The notes under the pieces were generated by a model, which was not told the origin of the DNA, did no database searches, and was given only the letters and a program-made list of their open reading frames with translations. A stretch of 11,732 bases of DNA. Source: Desulfuromonadaceae bacterium GWC2_58_13. Its GTDB lineage: Bacteria; Desulfobacterota; Desulfuromonadia; Desulfuromonadales; Trichloromonadaceae. Shown here piece after piece: positions 1-5,985 of this stretch. Made by a program: the position numbers and the translations under genes. Every line of letters begins with the position of its first letter. The first letter of the stretch is position 1. The stretch is taken from positions 1 to 11,732 of the forward strand of contig MHXM01000109.1 of the NCBI GenBank assembly GCA_001825565.1, given 5' to 3'.

Positions 1-20
1 ACAATGACTCGGGAGGAAAA

Positions 21-281
21 ATGACCAGGGAAGAACTGGCCCGGCATGACGGAAAATCGGGTCGCAAGGCCTATGTTGCGGTCAACGGCAAGGTGTACGA
101 TGTCAGCGGCAGTACCCTGTGGGAAGATGGCGACCACCAGGGTTTTCACCACGCGGGTGGCGATATGACGGAGGAATTGAAGGCGGCCCCTCATGTGCGG
201 GCGGTGGTGGATCGTTTTCCGGTGGTCGGCCATCTGGAAGAACCGGAACCGCCGAAAAAGAAGAAGTGGGGTCTCTTCTGA
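21..281 (+). CDS. Cytochrome b5-like haem/steroid-binding domain protein, 86 aa
   Basis: This is a stand-alone small cytochrome b5-type protein of the prokaryotic COG4892 kind, expected to bind haem and carry electrons, or bind another hydrophobic ligand, in the cytoplasm. The sequence shows the family pattern: an N-terminal TREEL helix, KAYVAVNGKVYDVS (residues 17-30), LW at 33-34, the HHAGGDMTEEL stretch (43-53, equivalent to the HPGG haem loop), APH at 56-58 and a closing FPVVGHL (66-72). His44 is the likely first haem ligand; His58 or His71 could be the second, which I cannot decide by eye. No signal peptide or membrane segment is visible. The tail (73-86) is proline- and lysine-rich. The start is fixed by a strong GGGAGG about 5 bases upstream. 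Only 20 bases of upstream sequence are present, so promoter and partner genes are unknown. Confidence 0.85.
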   Translation: MTREELARHDGKSGRKAYVAVNGKVYDVSGSTLWEDGDHQGFHHAGGDMTEELKAAPHVRAVVDRFPVVGHLEEPEPPKKKKWGLF

Positions 282-312
282 TTTCGGGAAAACAATCGAA
301 AATCTCAAAAAC

Positions 313-346
313 AAGGGGCTGAACACTCATCCGGTGTCAGCCCCTT
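313..346. terminator. Bidirectional Rho-independent terminator between convergent genes
   Basis: A 10-bp perfect stem, AAGGGGCTGA (313-322) pairing with TCAGCCCCTT (337-346), is extended by CAC/GTG across one bulged base. A T-rich run follows on the plus strand (TTTACCTTTTCTG), and GTTTTTGAGATTTTC follows on the minus strand. It lies between the 3' ends of the cytochrome b5-like gene and the helicase gene, so it can end both transcripts. The minus-strand U-tract looks the better of the two. Confidence 0.88.
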
Positions 347-380
347 TACCTTTTCTGTTCACCGCTAATGTTTAGGCGGT

Positions 381-2420
381 TCAGTCCCCCAGCATCGCCC
401 GCATGTTGGAGAAGAAATTCGACGCCATCACCTCCTGCTCCTCTTCGCTGGCCGGCGGCCGCCCCTCGCTGGTTTGCTCCTGCAGCAGGGCGGCGGGAAT
501 TTCCTGGAGGAACCGGCTGGGGACGCGCGGCTGGAGCTTGCCGTATTTCTTGCGGCTGGCGGCGCCCAGCAGCAGCAGGTGGCGCTGGGCGCGGGTGATG
601 CCGACGTAGCAGAGCCGCCGCTCTTCTTCGATATCGAAGGTCTCGTTGATCGATTTTTTGTGCGGCAGGTATTCTTCTTCCATGCCGACCATGAAGACCA
701 CGGGGAACTCCAATCCTTTACTGGAATGGAGGCTCATCAGGATCACCGCGTCCTGTTGCAGCTTCTTTTCCTTGCTGTCGCGATTGGGCTGGTCCTGGTC
801 GAGCAGGGAAACCTTTTCCAGAAATCCCGCCAGCGACGGCTTCTCGTCGCGCTCCTCGTAGGAGGCCATCGAATTGACCACCTCTTCGAGGTTGTCGACC
901 CGGCGCCGGGCCTTGGCCGGATCGTCGGCGCCACGGTAGATTTCGTCTTCGAGCTTGATTTCGGCATACAGTTCGCGGACGGTGTGGGACAACTGCCGGG
1001 TGCGGACGAACGCCTTGCGGTAACGCTCCATCAGGGCGACAAAGGAGGCAACCGCTTCGGTCGCTTTGTCGCCCAGCTCGACGACTCCCGAAGGGTCGGC
1101 CAGCACCTCCCAGAGCGGCCGGTTCAACTCGGCCGAGTGGCGGATCAACCGGTCGGCGCTGGTTTCGCCGATCCCCCGTTTCGGGTAGTTAAGAATCCGC
1201 AGCAGGTTGACCTCGTCGCGGGGGTTGACCAGCACCCGCAGATAGGCCACCGCGTCCTTGACCTCCTTGCGGTCGAAAAACTGCTGTCCGCCGATCAGCA
1301 CATAGGGGATATTCTCGTAACGAAACTGCTCCTCAAAAGCCCTCGACTGAACGTTGGTACGGTAGAGAACGGCGAAATCGCTGTAGTTCAGATTCCCTTT
1401 GAAGCGCTCGGCATGGATGCGCTCCATCACCAGCCGGGCCTCGTCCTCGCCATCCTCGCAGCGCAGATATTCAATCTGTCGGCCCTGGTCGCCAGATGTC
1501 CAAAGTGCTTTATCTTTGCGCTTCTTATTGTTTTTAATGACCGCGTTGGCGGCGGCCAGGATGTTGCCGGTGGAACGGTAGTTCTGCTCCAGGCGGATCA
1601 CCTCGGCGCCGGGAAAATCCTTTTCGAAATCGAGGATGTTGCCGAGGTCGGCGCCGCGCCAGCCGTAAATCGACTGGTCGTCGTCGCCGACCACGCAGAG
1701 GTTGCGGTGGTTTTCGGCCAGCAGCCGCAGCAGCAGATACTGGGCGGCGTTGGTGTCCTGGTACTCGTCAACCATCAGGTAGCGGAAACGCTGCTGGAAT
1801 TTCTCCCGCACCTCGGGAAAATCCTTCAGCAGCCGCACGGCGAGCATGATGATGTCGTCGAAATCGACGGCGTTGAAGGCCTTGAGGGATTTCTGGTAGC
1901 GGGGATAGACCTCGGCCGCCAGGTATTCGTACTCGTCCTGGTAGCGGACCACGAACTGGTCGGGCGGGACCAGGCGGTTCTTGGCATCGGAGATCGCCCA
2001 GAGGATGCGGTCGGCGTCGAATTTTTTACCGTCGACGTTGAGGCTCTGCAGGATGTCCCGCACCAGGCGCGCCTGGTCGGCGGTGGCGTAGATGGAAAAA
2101 TTCTTCTTGTAGCCGAGCCGCTCGATATCTTCTTTCAGAATCCGCACACACATCGAATGGAAGGTGGCAACCACCATCCCCTTGGCGCGCTTGCGCCCGA
2201 TCTGCTCGATGACCCGCTCGTGCATCTCGCGGGAGGCCTTGTTGGTAAAAGTGACGGCCAGGATCTGTTCCGGGGGAACGCCCCGCTCGCCGACCAGGTA
2301 AGCGATGCGACTGGTGATCACCCGGGTTTTGCCGGAACCGGCCCCGGCCAGCAGCAGCAAGGGGCCTTCGGTATGGCGGACCGCGGCCTGCTGCTGCGGG
2401 TTGAGCATGGATAGGTTCAT
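381..2420 (-). CDS. rep: Rep-type superfamily 1A ATP-dependent 3'-5' DNA helicase, 679 aa
   Basis: This UvrD/Rep/PcrA-family helicase unwinds DNA with ATP in replication restart and repair. All SF1A motifs are present: Q-motif LNPQQQAAV (6-14), Walker A AGAGSGKT (25-32), Ia VTFTNKASREM (56-66), II VDEYQDT (217-223), III GDDDQSIYGWRG (245-256), IV LEQNYRS (277-283), V LHSSKGLEFP (564-573) and VI EERRLCYVGITRA (599-611). The VGMEEEYLPH stretch after motif V and the short ending (no PcrA/UvrD C-terminal Tudor-like polymerase-binding domain) resemble E. coli Rep (673 aa) more than UvrD. I chose ATG at 2420 because it leads straight into the Q-motif. The frame stays open upstream to 2528, but that extension is the translation of a repeat element (2447-2522) and looks non-protein. 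The ribosome site before 2420 is weak; ATG at 2408 is a less likely alternative. Confidence 0.93.
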   Translation of the reverse strand: MNLSMLNPQQQAAVRHTEGPLLLLAGAGSGKTRVITSRIAYLVGERGVPPEQILAVTFTNKASREMHERVIEQIGRKRAKGMVVATFHSMCVRILKEDIERLGYKKNFSIYATADQARLVRDILQSLNVDGKKFDADRILWAISDAKNRLVPPDQFVVRYQDEYEYLAAEVYPRYQKSLKAFNAVDFDDIIMLAVRLLKDFPEVREKFQQRFRYLMVDEYQDTNAAQYLLLRLLAENHRNLCVVGDDDQSIYGWRGADLGNILDFEKDFPGAEVIRLEQNYRSTGNILAAANAVIKNNKKRKDKALWTSGDQGRQIEYLRCEDGEDEARLVMERIHAERFKGNLNYSDFAVLYRTNVQSRAFEEQFRYENIPYVLIGGQQFFDRKEVKDAVAYLRVLVNPRDEVNLLRILNYPKRGIGETSADRLIRHSAELNRPLWEVLADPSGVVELGDKATEAVASFVALMERYRKAFVRTRQLSHTVRELYAEIKLEDEIYRGADDPAKARRRVDNLEEVVNSMASYEERDEKPSLAGFLEKVSLLDQDQPNRDSKEKKLQQDAVILMSLHSSKGLEFPVVFMVGMEEEYLPHKKSINETFDIEEERRLCYVGITRAQRHLLLLGAASRKKYGKLQPRVPSRFLQEIPAALLQEQTSEGRPPASEEEQEVMASNFFSNMRAMLGD

Positions 2421-2446
2421 ATTTCGGTTAATCCGTTTATTTCGAC

Positions 2447-2522
2447 GTAGGGGCAGCCCCCTGTGGCTGCCCAAATCCTGGCGACATAAAAACCAAGGGC
2501 AGGCACATGGGCCTGTCCCTAC
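2447..2522. repeat. REPIN-like paired-hairpin element 1
   Basis: The element opens with GTAG (2447-2450), followed by a 22-nt hairpin (2451-2472) with 8-bp arms GGGCAGCC/GGCTGCCC and a 6-nt loop. A 24-nt AT-rich spacer follows (2473-2496), then a second 22-nt hairpin (2497-2518, arms GGGCAGGC/GCCTGTCC with one G-T wobble), closing with CTAC (2519-2522). The same foot-hairpin-spacer-hairpin-foot plan recurs at 8496-8655 and 10851-10911. It lies in the 5' region of the helicase gene and abuts a minus-strand terminator. REP-type identity is inferred from the architecture. Confidence 0.75.
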
Positions 2523-2528
2523 GGTCAC

Positions 2529-2561
2529 AAAAAAATCCGACCGTCAGTCCTCCCCGGTCGG
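2529..2561 (-). terminator. Rho-independent terminator on the minus strand, upstream of rep
   Basis: Read on the minus strand, CCGACCG (2561-2555) pairs perfectly with CGGTCGG (2543-2537) across an 11-nt loop, and is followed by A and seven T's (2535-2529). Its position is ambiguous. It could end the radical SAM transcript, whose stop codon is about 250 bases upstream, or act as an attenuator in a helicase leader if the helicase promoter lies before it. The stem is short but GC-rich and the U-tract is good. Confidence 0.72.
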
Positions 2562-2577
2562 GCCGTTTTCAGGGGTA

Positions 2578-2607
2578 AAAATACCATGGAAAGAAAAATG
2601 AATACAA
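2578..2607 (-). promoter_or_regulatory. Weak candidate sigma70 promoter toward rep
   Basis: On the minus strand TTGTAT (2607-2602) and TATTTT (2583-2578) are separated by 18 bases. Matches to the consensus boxes are 3 of 6 and 4 of 6. If used, transcription would begin just before the terminator hairpin at 2529-2561 and run through the repeat element into the helicase gene. I saw no better promoter between the hairpin and the helicase start. Confidence 0.25.
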
Positions 2608-2668
2608 GTCGGGTAGAAAATTAATCTCCCCTTGATTTCATCCCACGATCTGTTGTACTGTTCGCGCC

Positions 2669-2797
2669 ATGTTTAAAACAATCGTTATTCTCATCAGTAT
2701 CGTCTGGGCCTCGCTCCTCCTGATTTCCTGGGGAGGCTCCACCGAACCGCCCGCCTCGCAGAGTCCGGCCGCCATTTCGGGAAGCCCCAATTCCTGA
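2669..2797 (+). CDS. Possible small single-pass membrane protein, 42 aa
   Basis: The ATG opens a short reading frame: MFKTIVILISIVWASLLLIS, then WGG and a Ser/Pro/Ala-rich tail ending in PNS. One Lys at position 3 precedes a hydrophobic segment (about residues 4-21), which fits a single-pass inner-membrane peptide or an uncleaved signal anchor; there is no lipobox cysteine. The gene would converge on the radical SAM gene with a 15-base gap. Against it: no Shine-Dalgarno sequence precedes the ATG, and only a poor promoter is visible (TTGATT at 2632-2637, TACTGT at 2656-2661), which would make the message nearly leaderless. If the terminator at 2529-2561 serves the radical SAM gene, this frame lies antisense inside that 3' untranslated region. 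I do not recognise a family. The AT-richer, hydrophobic start inside GC-rich sequence is the main argument for coding. Confidence 0.45.
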   Translation: MFKTIVILISIVWASLLLISWGGSTEPPASQSPAAISGSPNS

Positions 2798-2812
2798 GGC
2801 GCTGTTCACGCT

Positions 2813-3787
2813 CTATCTGGTCCCAACGTCTCTCCCCCCCGGCGCAGGCGACGGGCTGACCTTCCCCTGGTTTCCGAAACACTCCGATCCCTGACGCGAA
2901 CCGCGTTTTTCCAGTTCGGCATCGATGGCGTTCAGCACTTCCCACTTGTTCAGCGACCAGAGCGGAGCCAACAGCAAGTCGCGCGGCCCGTCGCCGGTCA
3001 GCCGGTGGATGAAGGTATCGGGGTGCAACCGCTCAAGAAAATCGGCGACCAGACCCACATACGCGGCCTGCCCGAGAATCTCGATTCGCCCCAGCCGGTA
3101 CAGGTCTCCCAACGGCGTCCCCTTCAGCACATGCAACAGATGGATCTTGATACCGTCGACCCGCAGCCGGGCCATCTCGTCGGCGGTGGCCAGCATCTGC
3201 TCGGGAGTTTCCCCCGGCAGGCCGAGGATGACGTGAACGCAGACCTTGAGCCCGCGTGATCGGGCGCCCCGGAAGGCATGCAGGAAGGTCGCGTAGTCGT
3301 GGCCGCGACGCAGAAAGTCAAGGGTGGATTCGTGGATCGACTGCAAGCCGATTTCCAGCCAGAAGTCGGTGCGCCGGTGGTACCCGGCCAGCAGGTCAAG
3401 GACCTCGGGGGGCAGGCAGTCGGGCCGGGTACCGACCGCCAGGCCGACCACGCCCTCGACCGCCAGGGCCTGATCGTAGAGTGCTCGCAGCCGGGCGACC
3501 GGAGCGTGGGTATTGGAAAACGGCTGGAAATAGGCAATAAACTTTTTGGCCTTGTATTTGCGGAGCATGACTTCCTTGCCCCGCTCGATCTGTTCGGCCA
3601 CCGGAAAACCGCGATCGATGCCGACCGCTCCCGAGCCGCCGGGATCACAGAACAGACACCCCGGCAAATCCCGGGTGCCGCCCCGGTTGGGACAGGAGAA
3701 ACCGGCATCGACGGAGATCTTGTGCACCCGCCCGCCAAAGGTCTGCTTGAGATGTTCGGAAAAAACCCGATAGCGTTTGTCGCTCAT
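2813..3787 (-). CDS. YhcC-type radical SAM protein (TIGR01212 family), 324 aa
   Basis: This radical S-adenosylmethionine enzyme belongs to the YhcC family, which is Elp3-related and of unknown reaction. The iron-sulfur ligands have the family's unusual spacing CX11CX2C (Cys32, Cys44, Cys47 in CPNRGGTRDLPGCLFC). Other family marks are VHKISVDAGFSC (21-32), FIAYFQPFSNT (83-93), VGLAVGTRPDCLP (114-126), WLEIGLQS (143-150), RRGHDY (160-165), GLKVCVHVILGLPGET (179-194), DGIKIHLLHVLKGTP (211-225) and LLLAPLW (271-277). I chose ATG at 3787 because MSDKRYRVF begins where the family does. The frame is open to 3880, but the extra 31 residues are Gly/Arg-rich and not family-like. The ribosome site is weak. 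The last 23 residues (302-324) after RQG are low-complexity and probably not conserved. It diverges from the kinase operon across a 195-base gap. Confidence 0.9.
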   Translation of the reverse strand: MSDKRYRVFSEHLKQTFGGRVHKISVDAGFSCPNRGGTRDLPGCLFCDPGGSGAVGIDRGFPVAEQIERGKEVMLRKYKAKKFIAYFQPFSNTHAPVARLRALYDQALAVEGVVGLAVGTRPDCLPPEVLDLLAGYHRRTDFWLEIGLQSIHESTLDFLRRGHDYATFLHAFRGARSRGLKVCVHVILGLPGETPEQMLATADEMARLRVDGIKIHLLHVLKGTPLGDLYRLGRIEILGQAAYVGLVADFLERLHPDTFIHRLTGDGPRDLLLAPLWSLNKWEVLNAIDAELEKRGSRQGSECFGNQGKVSPSPAPGGRDVGTR

Positions 3788-3898
3788 GGCGGCACTATGC
3801 CACCCCGGCCCATCGAAGGGCAAGCCCAATCCCCCGCCACGCTGCCGGCGGCGGCTGAACCCCTCAAAATCCGTATACAAACTGGGCCTAATCTTTCA

Positions 3899-3926
3899 TT
3901 GCATTGCCAGGCAGTCTTGCTATAAT
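3899..3926 (+). promoter_or_regulatory. Extended -10 sigma70 promoter for the kinase operon
   Basis: A perfect extended -10, TGCTATAAT (3918-3926), lies 57 bases before the kinase start. The -35 region is poor: TTGCAT at 3899-3904 with a 16-base spacer, which is what extended -10 promoters tolerate. Transcription should begin near 3933, giving a leader of about 50 bases. It is the strongest promoter-like signal in the window. Confidence 0.75.
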
Positions 3927-3972
3927 TCACTATGTTTTTCTTAAGGTGTACTGCTGTGCTCAAGTAACTGTC

Positions 3973-3985
3973 AGGAGTTTTCGTG
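3973..3985 (+). promoter_or_regulatory. Ribosome binding site fixing a GTG start for the kinase
   Basis: AGGAG (3973-3977) stands 5 bases before GTG (3983-3985). No in-frame ATG exists near here, and starting later would remove the cysteine cluster, so the GTG is the likely start. Confidence 0.8.
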
Positions 3986-5626
3986 CATTCAGGCTGCTGC
4001 TGGAATAAAGAAAATATCAACTCCGACGAGTGCCGCATTCTGCGACCCGGGGATGATGAACTGCTGTTCAACCGCAAAAAAAGATTCCTCAGCCGATGCC
4101 TCGAATGCCCCGGTTTTCTCGAAGACCTGCGACAAATGAACGACGACCCCAACGGCTTGGCCAGTCTTTTTTCCTACGCCATTGAAGAACTGCTGGCCCA
4201 GCGGGCCGAGATTCACGCCCTGACCAGCCAAGCCCAGTCGCGCAACCGTGAAATCCGCTTTCTCCACGAAGTCGGCCAGGTCCTGCAAACCTCGGTGGAC
4301 ATGGACGAGGTCCTCTCCATGGCTCTCACCGCGGTTACCTCGGGTAAGGGGTTCGGTCTCAACCGGGCGGTTCTGCTGTTGGTCGACAAGGAACGGCAGA
4401 ACCTTAAGGGGCATATCGCCGTCGGACCCCGCAGCCGCGAGGAGGCGGGTCGCATCTGGCACGAGATCGAGGAACACGATTATTCGTTGAAGGACATGGG
4501 GCAGATTTTTTTCGAAAAAAAACTGCCCTCCGAAAAAGAAAAATTCCGCGACCTGCTCGAAATCCTTTCGGTGCCGATGAGCCGCTCCGATCACCTGTTC
4601 ATCGCCACCCTCAACGAACAGAAAACCCGCCACATCAAGAATCTCTACCATGAGCCGGGGATCGATCCCTGGCAGGTCCAAAACCTCGACTGCGGCGAAC
4701 TGCTGATGGTGCCGTTGATCAGCAAGAATCGCCGCATCGGCCTGCTGCTGGCCGACAACATCATCAACGGCCGGCCGATCACCGCCGAAGACGTTCAGTC
4801 GATCGAAACCTTCGCCCTGCCGGTATCCTTCGCCATCGAACGAGCTTCGCTGTACGAACGGCTGCAGGAGGAATTGGCCAAGGTCACCGCCGCCAACACC
4901 CAACTGCGCGAGCAGCAGGAGCTGATCGTGCGCATGGAAAAAATGGCCCTGGTCGGCAAGATCGCCTCCAACATCGCCCACACCATCCGCAATCCCCTGA
5001 CCATCATCGGCGGATTCGCCCGCAGCCTGATGAAAAGCACCTCGCAGGAGGATGCCAAACGCACCTATATCGAGTCGATCATCCGGGAAACCCGGCGTCT
5101 CGAAGAAGTACTGCAAGAAGTACTGAGCTACTCCGAGTCGCTGCACCCCACTTTCGACTGGTGGGACATCAATCAGCTCATCACCGGGGTTTTTGCCGGG
5201 TTGCGCGATGACCTGCTGATGAATCGCGTCAGTTGCCGGTTCGACTTCGAACCGAACCTGCCCAAGGCCAAGATCGACTACAAGAAAATGGCCTACTGCC
5301 TGCGCAGCCTGGCCACCAATGCCATCGAGGCCATGCCCGACGGCGGCCAGATCCAGATCCACAGCGCTTTGTTCAACGACGAAATACAGATCACCCTCAC
5401 CGACACCGGGCCGGGAATGAACGCGGAAACCATCCAGGCCATCGCCACCCCCTTCTTTTCGACCAAGGACTCGGGCAGCGGGCTTGGCCTGTCCCTGTGC
5501 GTGCGCATTCTCGAGGAGCACGACGCCAACCTCGACATCGCCAGCGAAGAAGGCAAGGGAACCACCTTTACCATTCGATTGAAAATATCCAGGGAGGACA
5601 AGCATGACCCGACTACTGATCGTTGA
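3983..5626 (+). CDS. Cytoplasmic GAF-domain sensor histidine kinase with N-terminal Cys cluster, 547 aa
   Basis: This is the sensor of a two-component pair with the response regulator that follows. The N-terminus (1-50) is cysteine-rich (Cys5, 6, 17, 39, 42, including CCW and RCLEC) and may bind metal or sense redox. A short helical linker leads to a GAF domain (about 92-290) ending in IGLLLADNIINGRPITAEDV and FAIERASLYERL. A coiled coil (about 286-322) joins it to the HisKA domain. The H-box is IAHTIRNPLTIIGGFARSL with phospho-acceptor His333. The ATPase domain has N-box LATNAIEAM (443-451, Asn446), DTGPGM (474-479) and GSGLGLSL (498-505). No membrane segment is seen, so it should sense a cytoplasmic signal. 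The residue after the His is Thr, not the usual Glu/Asp. The 3' end overlaps the regulator by 23 bases, implying coupled translation. The GAF ligand is unknown. Confidence 0.93.
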   Translation: MHSGCCWNKENINSDECRILRPGDDELLFNRKKRFLSRCLECPGFLEDLRQMNDDPNGLASLFSYAIEELLAQRAEIHALTSQAQSRNREIRFLHEVGQVLQTSVDMDEVLSMALTAVTSGKGFGLNRAVLLLVDKERQNLKGHIAVGPRSREEAGRIWHEIEEHDYSLKDMGQIFFEKKLPSEKEKFRDLLEILSVPMSRSDHLFIATLNEQKTRHIKNLYHEPGIDPWQVQNLDCGELLMVPLISKNRRIGLLLADNIINGRPITAEDVQSIETFALPVSFAIERASLYERLQEELAKVTAANTQLREQQELIVRMEKMALVGKIASNIAHTIRNPLTIIGGFARSLMKSTSQEDAKRTYIESIIRETRRLEEVLQEVLSYSESLHPTFDWWDINQLITGVFAGLRDDLLMNRVSCRFDFEPNLPKAKIDYKKMAYCLRSLATNAIEAMPDGGQIQIHSALFNDEIQITLTDTGPGMNAETIQAIATPFFSTKDSGSGLGLSLCVRILEEHDANLDIASEEGKGTTFTIRLKISREDKHDPTTDR

Positions 5627-5966
5627 CGATGAACGCGATATCCGCTATCTCTACGCCGCCGAACTCGAAGATGAAGGCTACGAGGTGGAAACCGCCGGCA
5701 ACGGCGCGGACGCGGCGGAACTCCTGAAACACCACCAATTCGACCTGGTGGTTCTGGACATTCAGATGAAGGGAGAGAGCGGTCTGCAGCTCCTGCAAAA
5801 AATCGTCAAGGAACGCACCGACCTTCCGGTTATCCTGTGCACCGCCTTTTCCTGCTACAAAGAAGATTTCTCCTCCTGGCTGGCCGACGGCTACGTGGTC
5901 AAGAGTTCGGATCTCTCCGAGCTGAAAAAAGAAGTCGCCCGCGTTCTGCAGAAAAAACAACACTAA
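5604..5966 (+). CDS. Single-domain (CheY-like) response regulator, 120 aa
   Basis: This stand-alone receiver domain is the expected phosphoryl acceptor from the kinase it overlaps. The acidic pocket is VDDE (Asp8, Asp9), the phospho-acceptor is Asp52 in VVLDIQM, the switch residue is Thr80 in LCTA, and the conserved lysine is Lys100. The Pro that usually follows that Lys is Ser here (VVKSSDLSELK), a variant I associate with some deltaproteobacterial receivers. There is no DNA-binding or enzyme output domain: at 120 aa the receiver fills the protein. It must act by protein contact, as a phosphorelay step or as a phosphate sink. GGAGG (5593-5597) lies 6 bases before the ATG, inside the end of the kinase gene. 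The next gene starts 19 bases after the stop, so all three are probably co-transcribed. Confidence 0.93.
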   Translation: MTRLLIVDDERDIRYLYAAELEDEGYEVETAGNGADAAELLKHHQFDLVVLDIQMKGESGLQLLQKIVKERTDLPVILCTAFSCYKEDFSSWLADGYVVKSSDLSELKKEVARVLQKKQH

Positions 5967-5985
5967 CCCCGGAGACCTTCAATCC

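Noticed and set aside
361..380. Small hairpin ACCGC/GCGGT just after the helicase stop codon
   Set aside because: The stem is only 5 bp with a 10-base loop and no T-run. The strong terminator at 313-346 makes it unnecessary.
474..2414. Long plus-strand open frame (646 codons) opposite the helicase gene
   Set aside because: It is the antisense shadow of a GC-rich gene with a clear helicase sequence on the other strand. The translation is a Val/Gly/Asp/Gln-rich string with no domain.
2421..2528. N-terminal extension of the helicase to a GTG at 2528
   Set aside because: The extra 36 residues are the translation of repeat element 1 and the start codon lies at the edge of a terminator T-run. The helicase Q-motif begins just after the ATG at 2420.
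3788..3880. N-terminal extension of the radical SAM protein to 3880
   Set aside because: The added residues are Arg/Gly-rich and unlike the family start. ATG at 3787 leads directly to family-like sequence.
3932..3967. Eleven-residue upstream frame (ATG to TAA) in the kinase leader
   Set aside because: Its ATG falls at or before the expected transcription start of the extended -10 promoter and has no ribosome site. It shows no run of regulatory codons, so chance is the simpler explanation.
5105..5125. Direct repeat GAAGTACTG, two copies inside the kinase gene
   Set aside because: It encodes EVL twice in a helical stretch (EEVLQEVL) and is explained by heptad-like protein sequence.
3989..5605. 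Long minus-strand open frame (538 codons) opposite the histidine kinase
   Set aside because: The kinase frame has all expected motifs; the antisense product is low-complexity and a result of codon bias.
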